Positions 54,516 to 64,000 of a stretch of DNA of 64,000 nucleotides are shown here, in pieces. The notes under the pieces are model-generated. The model was given only the letters and a program-made list of their open reading frames with translations. It was not told the origin of the DNA and searched no databases. The stretch's first letter is position 1. Each line of letters begins with the position of its first letter. The DNA is taken from contig OU342639.1 of NCBI GenBank assembly GCA_910589415.1, positions 16,500,268 to 16,564,267 of the forward strand. The letters are read 5' to 3'. The DNA comes from Malachius bipustulatus (taxonomy: Eukaryota > Arthropoda > Insecta > Coleoptera > Melyridae). Made by a program: the position numbers and the translations under genes.

Positions 54516-55037
54516 GAAGATTTTCGTAAAAATTATGTCAACCTTGCCTCAACTATGATACAACTATGATATTCTGTCGACATTTTAAAATTTTCCAAGA
54601 AAAACAGTATTTTGAACAATTAATTCGTGATCACAATAAATGGGGAAAAATAACTTAGGTATGGAGTAATTTTGTCAAATGGGAAGAAGATATAAGTTTT
54701 ACTGGAAAGTAGAACTTCAAGTGACATTTTCCGGAATTTTAAAAAACAATTTCATATTTTGTATTTTTTTTTATGTAAAATTTGACAGTTGAAAGTGAGA
54801 TGATGATCATGTTCATGGTCTTTGTCATAATGTATAATGCAAAAATAATAGACAAAACAAAAAACGTACTTCATGTGCCACTTTACAATTTTTGAATCAT
54901 CTGCACTAAAAAAAATAAAAAGAGAAAAGATCGTTCTGGAACGAACACTTTTTTTTATAAAAAAAAGCTGCTACTTGTTTATGATGATGAATTCTGTTTG
55001 ATGTAAGTAAGATGATCTATCATTAAAGATACAAATA

Positions 55038-55150
55038 CTTATAAATTTTCGAACGGAGTCGAGATGGCCACAGTATAGGGCATCTTCTCTCAAATTTAAC
55101 CGACCCTGCATCTCTTAGCGTTTAAATACCCATAGTGAGCTTTCAAATCA
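55038..55150. repeat. P-family end fragment
   Basis: 'gtcgagatggccaca', 'aaatttaaccgaccctgcat' and 'acccatagtgagct' match the inverse of P-family ends at 57.04 and 61.56 kb. It abuts the left end of the foldback at 55151. Confidence 0.6.
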
Positions 55151-56971
55151 GTAGTGGAAAGGGTCTGTCAAAAAAAAGGCTCCATCCGCCTTGGACTCGA
55201 GAATTTTTTTTTATTTTTTTTTCATAAAGTTGGACCCCCTCTTCATTTTGGTGGCATTTTCAAAAATTTAATCGACGCCCTGGCGGAGAAATGTGCATGC
55301 GAAGACATCGGCAATGGGTTTTTTGCACATAACTCGCTTAATTCAACTCTGAGCATAGTAAATAGTAAATATAGTAAGCTCTCGAAGACTTAGGGACTTA
55401 ATTTTTTTTTCATCGACAGACAGCAGTGTCCTCAATGATGCCTGAAATTTAGAAGTCCCTATCTCGATTAGAGGGGGAGGGGGAGGGGGAGGGGAAATCA
55501 TAATTAAAATTCAAATTGCTATAAACTTTCGCTAATATTGGGGCCTCGGGCCCAACCAATGGGAGATGACACTTTGGAATGCCTACTTTAAAATGTTCTT
55601 TTTTCGATTCCGCCAATATTGGCAAGATGCCCGCAGAAAAACCGATTTCCCTTCCCCCTTTTTTTTCTTAAAACTGTTTTTTTGCCATGAAAGAAGTGGG
55701 TGGGGGTAAAAATTTGTTCGTCATCAGACGGGAATTTTTTTTATCTTTGATTTGAGCCCCAATAGACCTCGATCGGACCATTATTAAGGTCACAGGGTCA
55801 TCAAACGCGTTTGGTCCTGTAGAATGGCAAGGATTAGGGTTAGCGGGTTCCGCTACCCGGCATTTTTTAGGGCTAAGTGTCCCCTTTCAAGATTTTCTTA
55901 CCCCATGTCGCTATCTCAATTAGGGCCTGCGCGCGGACGTGATATGTAAACCAATTAATCTAGCGTGTGTGTCTGTGAGAGAAGAGAGAAAGGAGAGGGA
56001 GCGCTAGGCTCCGCCTCCGGCTCTCGCTGCTCCGTGGCTAGATTAATTGGTTTACATATCACGTCCGCGTGCAGGCCCTAATTGAGGTAACGACATGGGG
56101 TAAGAAAATCTTGAAAGGGACACTTAGCCCTAAAAAATGCCGGGTAGCGGAACCCGCTAACCCTAATCCTTGCCATTCTACAGGACCAAACGCGTTTGAC
56201 CCTGTGACCTTAATAATGGTCCGATCGAGGTCTACTGGGGCTCAAATCAAAGATAAAGAAAATTCCCGTCTGATGACGAAAAATTTTTTACCCCCACCCC
56301 TTTCTTTCATGGCAAAAAAACAGTTTTAAGAAAAAAAAGGGGGGAGGGAAATCGGTTTTTCTGCGGGCATCTTGCCAATATTGGCGGAATCGAAAATAAA
56401 CATTTTAAAGTAGGCATTCCAAAGTGTCATCTCCCATTGGTTGGGCCCAAGGCCCCAATATTAGCGAAAGTTATAGCAATTTGAATTTTAATTATGATTT
56501 CCCCTCCCCCTCCCCCTCTAATCGAGATAGCGACTTCAAAATTTCAGGCATCATTGAGGACACTGCTGTCTGTCGATGTAAAAAAAAAATTAAGTCCCTA
56601 AGTCGATTTTTTCCATGCAAAACACGCGAACACGGACGGCGGTGTATTCGCACCGCGGCGGAACCCTGAAGAAAGAGCCTTAAAATTGAAAATGCGATAT
56701 CTCGAGAACCGTTTGACCGATTTGGACCAGTCAAAGTTCAAATTACGCGTCTTCGAGAGCTTACTTATATTTACTATTTACTATGCTCAGAGTTGAATTA
56801 AGCGAGTTATGCGCAAAAAACCCATTGCCGATGTCTTTGCATGCACATTTCTCTGTCAGGGCGTCGATTAAATTTTTGGAAATGCCACCAAAATAAAGAG
56901 GGGGTCCAACTTTATGAAAAAAAAAAATTCTCGAGTCCAAGGCGATACGAAAGTTAGACCCTCTCTACTAC
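55151..56971. mobile_element. Long foldback element, copy 2
   Basis: About 1.82 kb; left end 'gtagtggaaagggtc', right end 'gaccctctctactac'. Arm and loop sequence follow copy 1 closely (centre 'gagaagagagaaaggagagg', 'cgtgatatgtaaaccaatta'). Its left arm lacks about 165 bp (at 55390) that is kept in its own right arm (56600-56760) and in both arms of copy 1. No transposase. Confidence 0.82.
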
Positions 56972-57027
56972 AGGGGCAGTATAGGTGGGTAGTGTTTTCT
57001 GAATAGTGTAAAAAACATTACCTACCT

Positions 57028-57250
57028 ATACAGGTTGTCCCTTATTTCAGAGCTCACTATGGGTATCTCGTAAACGCTAAGAGTTACAGGGTCGGTTAAA
57101 TGATATTCCGTACAAGAAGTTTTCTGTTTTAAAAAAAGAAGATAAATTAGAAATCTCGGTTTCTATTTTTTTTTTTAATTGAGGGTCTTTTGTCTAATTT
57201 AACCGAGCCTGTTGCGCAGCGTTTACGAGATAACCATATAATTCACAGGG
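57028..57250. repeat. P-family short palindrome
   Basis: 'gggtatctcgtaaacgctaa' near 57059 and 'gcagcgtttacgagataacc' near 57216 are inverted, as are 'acagggtcggttaaa' and 'tttaaccgagcctgt'. The left end is 'tatacaggttgtccc'. Non-coding. Confidence 0.65.
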
Positions 57251-60200
57251 GGTCATGATAATTCAACCAAAGGGAATTTTATGAAACAAAAAATGTGGAG
57301 TTAATGCGATGGGTCCCCAAAGGAAACAATAATATTTGTACAGCTTGCACAGGACCCAGCGCCGCCATATCCTCATAAAAATATCCAATCTGTGATTCTA
57401 TTTTTTACGAAAACGCAATATAATTTTGGTCACTATACAGATGAGGGGCCACTCACACTCAGACATTCTATTTACATTTCTACAATTCGAGATAGGATTC
57501 TCTAGGAGTATCATGGTAGATACTATATTGAAAGTCTCTACATTACGTAATAAGGGAGGAATTGGAAAAACTTGATTACCTACATTAAAATAGACATGAA
57601 TAAAATATTGGAGTCCGGTTCTGTCTCGGGTTTTGTGTATGGGGGGCTGAAGGGATAGCGATAAGCAAATTCATTGCAATTTTTTATTGTTTCATTAAAT
57701 TGTCTTTGTAGATCGATAATGCGCGTCTCATGTAAATGTATAAAAATAAATGTGAAATTATTTGATACCTAATCAGTTAGGGAACGGGTTACATGTAGTG
57801 CATTGTTGATTTTTTGGGTAATAAACTTGGTTTGATGGTCAGGGTCGGAGTTAGGAGAGTTTTTAATTAATAATTAACTAAATTTTTTTTGAAATAAATC
57901 ATAATGAAGAAAATTATTAATTTTTGTTACAATTATTCTAATCGCAATCCATTTGAATAATTAATCAAAGCAAAGCAGCCCTAGAAAGAATAGCGAAATT
58001 GGAATGGAAGATTACTAATTTTAGAGATACCTATAATCAAGATGCGTATACGTAGTTTTAGTTTAGTCACTCTGTATACATATGTGTAAATAAAATTATT
58101 ATGAGATTGCTTGGATTAATCCTGTTATGCATTAAGATAGGTCTTTGAACTGACATCTCTGAGTCTATCTTCTTGACAAAATTCCATTAATTAAATTTCC
58201 TTCACTTTGCTATCAGCATTACATAAATATGATCATCAAGCAATTTTACGTATCTAGACAGTGAGTAATACTTAACTTGAATTCTTTATTATCTGTCATT
58301 ATTTTATTTGTATGAGTATGTCTACATATATGCTTATTACACTTCATCGTTATTTTTATTCGCTTAGTCTAACAAACTGATTTTACATTTTTGAAATGCA
58401 ACGATTCAAGACTGATGAACTGTCTTACCTAATCCTTTTATTGCTTTATTAATCATACTACGCTATTGTTAGTGAGGATTTCTGTGAAGTATTATAAATT
58501 AGACAATTACTAAACTGAGCTTCTTGAAGTTACAGCAAACGTTTATTAATTTATAGATTTTCATTCAACAAAAATGATAAGTCCAAACTAAACTTATTAG
58601 CCCTCGAAGTTGATGTGGAAGCATAAATGTTACGAACTATCAGAAACATTAAATAATTTTAATTACGAAATTGCTAAGTAATCATGAATATAATATTTCA
58701 GTCACACATAAAAATATGCCATATCGGCTATTTGACTCTCTGTTTAGTGTTTATAAACCCGGCTAGATCAGGTCTTTAGCACTTTGGTTCGCTCAGGGAA
58801 GACTCTTCGCCGTCAACATACGAACAATTTCGAGAAAATCTCTTCTTCCCTTATATCTCTATTTTAACTAACCACATATTATACTATCGGGTGTTCATTA
58901 ATTAACACGTCCTGAGTTGGCCATGGAGTTCGAAACGTATGTCATAACTTGATTTTCTATTGATATGGAATAGTAGACTTCTTATTAGTAGACTAGTCTA
59001 TTCGACTTTCTATGATTGTGATCCGCTGTCACGGTTACTAACTGTAACTGTTATTTTTTTCGAGTTGTTTCAAAACAACTGTAATTTTATGTCTCAAATC
59101 ATCGTTATTTCATCCATATATCTAATAAATCATTCAGTAGATAATTAGATATGCGTAAAATAGTCATAAACAGTGTTTCTCGTCATGGCTATCTCAAAGT
59201 AACGGTTATTTTAGAACGGTCGCTACTCCCTAATTCGGTTCTCCCATCTCAAGGTCAAGGTCAATGAAATGGATGTAATATGACGTTTCTGACATTTATT
59301 ATATTATTGATTTACCGAAGGCCGTTTTTTTTTCAAAGGAAAGTGTTATAAAATAAATAATCAAGAAGATTAATTTTTATTAGACGACGAAAATACTTAC
59401 TGAAGTTTGGTTATTTATTTATATTGTTCAAATTAATTAAAGGCGCTTTCGTAAGAGCCAAAACTGGTACAGTTGAAAGTTATTTTCGCAACGGGAGTAA
59501 ACTTCATGGAATGTTGGATGTTGTTCTGACTGGAATAATTATCATGTTGTGGAACCCATAAGAATTACTTCTATTTCCTCTTCAAAGTCAGTGCATGGAT
59601 GGAAAGATTACAATTTTCTTAGAAAATGTGCTCACTTTTGTTCTTATCGAGTGATATAGTGTAATGAAATAAGTATCTACTTCTAGGCATTCCTGGCAAG
59701 TAAAATTTTTGTCAAAAGTTTAGCGTCGTTTCAAATATTATCATGCAGGTCAGCAGTTTCTAGATTTCCAGAACAAGGAGTTGTTGGTTCAAACACTTTC
59801 GAAGCACCCGATTTGATGAAAGAGATCTGTGACGATCACGTATGTCTCGTAATACTCTGCAAGATTCTGCAAGCTTAAATGTGATTTTTTCTATGCATTT
59901 ATATCGACGACTCGATATTTTGTGTGAGACTGTTAACGAAGTCAAGTAATCAAGAGCAGAAGTTCTTCGAGATAAACGACACACCCAATGAAAAGTTACA
60001 GAGTGCCTTTAGTGGAGTGAGAAACCATGTATTAAAATGTGTCCAGGAGGATGGAGGGCACTTCACTTATCTCTTAAATGAATGAATTGTTGATTTTCTT
60101 TATGTTTTATAAAAATGTCGATAAAGTATGTGCCTGTTTTATTAATGTTCTTGAATGTTTCGACAACTGTCCTAACCTAACAAAATCAAGAGCTGTCAAT

Positions 60201-60424
60201 CAAGACCTGTAAATGTAAAATGTCGATTAGTTAAGACAAACCTCTTTGTGTCTGGGCCTACCCCAATACCCCAAAACGTGTTAGTTTTCGAACACCCTTT
60301 ATAAAGTTTGCAAGGACACTTCTTTCTCATATCATATTACTAGAAAAGTTATTAAAATACAAATTCTAATAATTATTGTATCATTTAAACTGTGCAACAT
60401 AAAATTGATCTTAATCTTCACCAT

Positions 60425-60850
60425 ACAGTGTGTCCAAAATAAGTAATTTTGGGATTTCAGATACGGGTAAGAGATACGAGGTCGCCGATTAAATTAGAGA
60501 AAAATTGCGCGATTTTTTGCTTAATAAGAATTTTAAAAGAAATTCAGGACATTTTCAGTCGTTGCTGAAATATCCTGAAAAAAACAAAAAATTTAAATTC
60601 CTTATATCAGTTATATCTTTTTTATTATTGAAAATGAAAATAAATGAAATATTTTTTTGTAGGTTCATATAAGTTGTCAAGAGCTATCCATCTGACCTTT
60701 CAAAAATGTCCAAAGCCGACTAGATTCCAGAGTTTTCATAATCAACTTTTGCTTTTCTTATGGCCGCCATATTGTTTTTTAATATCATTCGCCATTAAAA
60801 AAATAATGGAAACCAAAAATGAATAACATTAAGAAAAAAATTTCAATTTC
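60425..60850. repeat. P-family element, half copy
   Basis: Starts 'acagtgtgtccaaaa', continues 'tcgccgattaaattagagaa', 'caagagctatccatctgacc', 'aaagccgactagattccaga' and 'cttatggccgccatattg'. Only the left arm is clear. Non-coding. Confidence 0.6.
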
Positions 60851-61498
60851 TAATAATGAATATAATTTTCTTTCTGAGCAGCTACGGTGAATTTTGATTT
60901 TACTGTTATAGTTTTTACATTAAAAATGATTCCGAATGATATACCCATGAGCTGTCACGTGACCTGTTTAACAAAGCAAGTTGGACTTTTTTTATGAAAA
61001 AAGTTCTAAAATATGGCAGTATTAATAAAAAATTCGAAAACTGGTTATAGTAATAACACAACCACAACCAATTAATCAACTCTTCGGTACAAATGTTTTT
61101 AAACTGGACATTTCTGGGTTATTAAAATTTTAAATGACTTGTTCAAAATTACCCCTTCCCACTAAATTTATGTAGGTACAGTGCTTTTCTTAGAAAAATA
61201 AAAATGGCAAAAAACTGTTAAAGTTGATGAAAAGTTGAAAGCAGCCTTTATTCCAAAGCCTGACATCTAATATCTTTCCTACGGAAAGCAATTTAAATAT
61301 ACTGATTGAGAGAAGCACCTCAGTCAGACCTGTCTCATGTACTGGCCACTGAACTAGAAACAACATGCTTTAAAATTAAATAAATCATGTGAATTAGCAA
61401 TAACATGATAACAATACATCAATTAGTGATGAGAATTCATTGATAGATAAATCCTGCTTTAGCGCAACGACACCCCTCATTGTGGCTGAGCGGTATGC

Positions 61499-62285
61499 TA
61501 TACAGGGTGCACCATGTATCCTTCTCTATATTGCTATCTCCTAACGCCAACAGATACAGGGTCGGTTAAACAAGTCCAAAGGAGCGCAATTTTGTGGCCA
61601 TCTCGATTCCGTCGAGACATACAAGATATCTGTGACCGTTCCTGAAATATCCTGAAAAAACTGAAAAATCTAGATTTCTTATTTTTTCCATTCTTATTGG
61701 AGATTAATAAATAATTTTTTGTGGGCTTACATAAGTCGTCAAGAGCTACCCATCTGACATTTCAAAAATTTTCAAAGCCGACTAGATTCCAGAATTTTCA
61801 TAGTCAAGTTTCGTTTTTCTTATGGCCACCATAGTGTTTTTTTATGTTGTTCGGTATAAAAAAAATCATAAAAACTAAAAATTGTTAAACTTCAAAAAAA
61901 AAATTTAAAAAAAAATTATTCTTCTTTTTTCTTTACAAAAAAGACACATTTTTAGACCGAATTTCATAGCTAAATTAAAAAAACCATAAGGCAAGCACTA
62001 TTTCGGCGTATTTTACAAATGTTGACGTTTTTCGACGATTTTTTATTAGGTTTATCTTTGAAAAATTAGGAATAAAAATTAAAAAATTTTTTTTTTGAAG
62101 TTTATTAATTTTTGGTTTCCATTATTTTTTTCATATCGAACGACATAAAAAAATAATATGGTGGCCATAAGAAAAACGAAAGTTGACTGTGAAAACTCTT
62201 GGATCTAGTAGGCCTTGAAAATTTTTGAAACGTCAGATGGATAGCTCTTGCCGGCTTATGTAAGCCTACGAAAATTTATTTATTA
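61499..62285. repeat. P-family palindromic element, full copy
   Basis: Left end 'tatacagggtgcaccatgta', then 'acagggtcggttaaac', 'tcgtcaagagctacccatct' and 'cttatggccaccatag'. The right arm is the inverse ('tatggtggccataagaaaaa', 'agatggatagctcttgccgg'). The right outer end is missing, replaced by the sequence leading into the minisatellite at 62341. Confidence 0.68.
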
Positions 62286-62340
62286 CGAAGGCGTAGATAC
62301 GAAGGCGTAGAAGCGCCACACGAGTTTTATTTTTAAAATT

Positions 62341-62540
62341 CCGAGTTTAAACTCGGAATTCCGACTTTAAACTCGGAATTCCGAGTTCAAACTAAGAATT
62401 CCGACTTTAAACTCGGAATTCCGAGTTCAAACTAAGAATTCCGACTTTAAACTCGGAATTCCGAGTTCAAACTCGGAATTCCGACTTTAAACTAGGAATT
62501 CCGACTTTAAACTCGGAATTCCGAGTTTAAACTCGGAATT
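62341..62540. repeat. Palindromic 20-bp minisatellite, 10 units
   Basis: Ten exact-length units of 20 bp on the pattern CCGA(G/C)TT(T/C)AAACT(C/A)(G/A)GAATT. Each unit has a dyad at TTTAAA and another at the junction (CGGAATTCCG), so symmetry centres fall every 10 bp. Variants alternate (GAGTTT, GACTTT, GAGTTC). Followed by a GC-rich stretch with AGAGGGCGGGG and, inverted, CCCCTCGCCCCCCTCT. Not a CRISPR array: there are no spacers. Confidence 0.97.
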
Positions 62541-63279
62541 CCGAAGAGGGCGGGGTCTAGCCTCTTATTTGCCGTCTGCGTGGCGATACAAAAATTGCCG
62601 CCCCTCGCCCCCCTCTTAAGAAGAAATGTCTACCAATGGGAGGGCAAAAACCAATTTTTTGTAGGTAAAAATTAAACACCAATAGAAACGTTATTTTAGA
62701 TTAGGTATAAGTTCTGCTGCACCGCGGGGCTTATTGGTGCGAAATATATCCCCCGAAAATCAGGGGGGTTCGAGAAATTATTTTGAAAAAACAAGTGCGA
62801 AAATGTTAATCACACTAAGCAATAACAACATTCATATACTGGTAGATTTTAGCGTTACCGGACAATATATGTATAGGGTGTTTCACCAGCAGACCGACAT
62901 AGCTTAAGGGTTGGTGTAGGTTTTCAAAATAATGATTCGGGATCTGGTTTTGAAATTTTTCTAAGGCCCTTCGTTTCGATGTTACAGGGTGATTCATGCA
63001 TTTTGCCGAAATTTTTGATGAGCAGTATCTTTTGAACGAATTGATAGAATTTATGGAAATTTGGTAGATATGCTCTGCTAATGATACTTAATACCTCGCA
63101 TTTTTCGTCGATTCGAAAACTGCAGGGCCGTAGTTAATTTTTTAGGTCTCTATCGGTTTTGTCAAAAAGTTCACCCTGCATGTATTTTTTCAAAGTTTAG
63201 TTTAAACCATTTTCTAAAACTACATTAAAAATGCTATAATTGCGATAAAAATAATTACTGGCACCATTACACTGAATTG

Positions 63280-64000
63280 AGAACAAAATAAAAACTTTTA
63301 GATTTTTCAGCATTTCAATGCATGTTTGTTAATGCATTTTCGAAAAATCAAATATTATTTCTTAAAACTTGCATAAATATTTTGTAGTTATTTCAAATAA
63401 ACTTGTTTGATCTGCAGATTTAGCCAAGATTAGTGAAAGTTATAGATTTTTTTAGAGCTAAAAATAAGTTTTAACAAGAAAAAACTCAAGTGTTAATAAG
63501 AACACCAACTGAACGAAGATATGGTAATTTTAATGACAAACAAACACATAAGCGTATAAGTAACACAATTTAGCCCATTAACACATAAACAAATAAGTAC
63601 ACAAGCGAAACAGAAAGAAAAATATCAACACAAATTTTGGGAAGAAAAACTGCAATTCAGTGCAGATAATGTTCAAACAGGCCACCATACTTTTTTGATA
63701 TTTTTCTTTCTGTTTCGCTTATTTGTTTATGTGCTAAAATTGTATTTTTTATACGCTTATGTGTTATTATGGGTTATCATCAAAATTACCATTTCTTCTT
63801 TTAGCTGTTTTTCTTATTAAAACTTATTGTTAGCTCGAAAAAATCTAGAGTGCCTAATCTTGGCTAAATCTGTAGATCAAGCAAATTTATTCGAAATAGC
63901 AACAAAATACATAAGTTTAAAAAAATCACATTTGGGTTTTCGAAAATTAGTAACAACCATAAATTGAAATTCTGAAAAAACTAAAAATTTTTCATTTTCT
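63280..64000. repeat. Palindromic element cut by the window end
   Basis: Left arm 'gatctgcagatttagccaag', 'aaacacataagcgtataa' and 'aagcgaaacagaaagaaaaa' is answered inverted by 'tttttctttctgtttcgctt', 'ttatacgcttatgtgtt' and 'cttggctaaatctgtagatc', with an axis near 63665. The right end lies outside the window. Non-coding. Confidence 0.7.

Larger units (their letters stand above)
50389..64000 (-). other. 5' intron or upstream region of filamin, more than 13.6 kb
   Basis: No exon for the N-terminal part of CH1 was found on the minus strand, so the first coding exon lies beyond position 64000 or is too short to recognise. The region holds palindromic elements, two SINE-like copies, a foldback and a palindromic minisatellite. 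The stretches 51.07-52.54, 57.25-60.42 and 60.85-61.50 kb show no gene, only AT-rich sequence. Confidence 0.65.

Noticed and set aside
62341..62540. Possible CRISPR-like array (regular repeats)
   Set aside because: Units are directly adjacent with no spacers, in a eukaryotic genome; it is a palindromic minisatellite.

Overview
This is AT-rich, intron-heavy animal DNA crowded with transposable elements. The only host gene I can support is a filamin (cheerio-type actin cross-linker) on the minus strand. Its protein sequence, the T/Q-rich hinge and the TE content (RNase H-bearing and CR1-like non-LTR elements, mariner/Tc1 and pogo relics, many 'TACAGGGTG' inverted-repeat elements) point to an insect. 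A beetle-like genome is plausible but unproven.

Layout, 5'->3' along filamin (right to left in window coordinates). Positions 50389-64000 lie in, or upstream of, a large 5' intron; the start of the first calponin-homology domain was not found in the window. Three exons at 50388-49405 encode the end of CH1, CH2 and the linker. A 13.2-kb intron (49404-36234) follows. Twelve exons packed into 36233-31343 with short introns (52-368 bp) encode 13 filamin immunoglobulin repeats. A 27.2-kb intron (31342-4186) follows, then one exon (4185-4014) encoding hinge 1. The remaining C-terminal repeats lie beyond position 1. All 16 exons have consensus GT/AG splice sites and the phases join without a break (4413 nt, about 1471 codons).

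The giant introns are mostly nested repeats. They hold a 5'-truncated non-LTR retrotransposon (40166-42773, 14-bp target duplication) interrupted by a 244-bp solo-LTR-like insert; a decayed CR1-like reverse transcriptase (36975-38610); relics of RNase H retrotransposons (5.06-5.60 and 12.54-13.03 kb), pogo/Tigger (2.48-3.25 kb), mariner/Tc1-type transposases (21.41, 24.47 and 10.16-10.65 kb); tRNA-derived SINE-like sequences (45.5, 53.7 and 54.3 kb); and a striking set of long palindromic foldback elements (e.g. 7.0-8.95, 9.67-11.22, 13.14-15.23, 15.89-16.63, 27.94-28.89, 52.80-53.55 and 55.15-56.97 kb). Several palindromes contain another element inside their loop. A 200-bp, 20-bp-period palindromic minisatellite lies at 62341-62540. 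No rRNA gene, intact tRNA gene, CRISPR array or prokaryotic feature was found.
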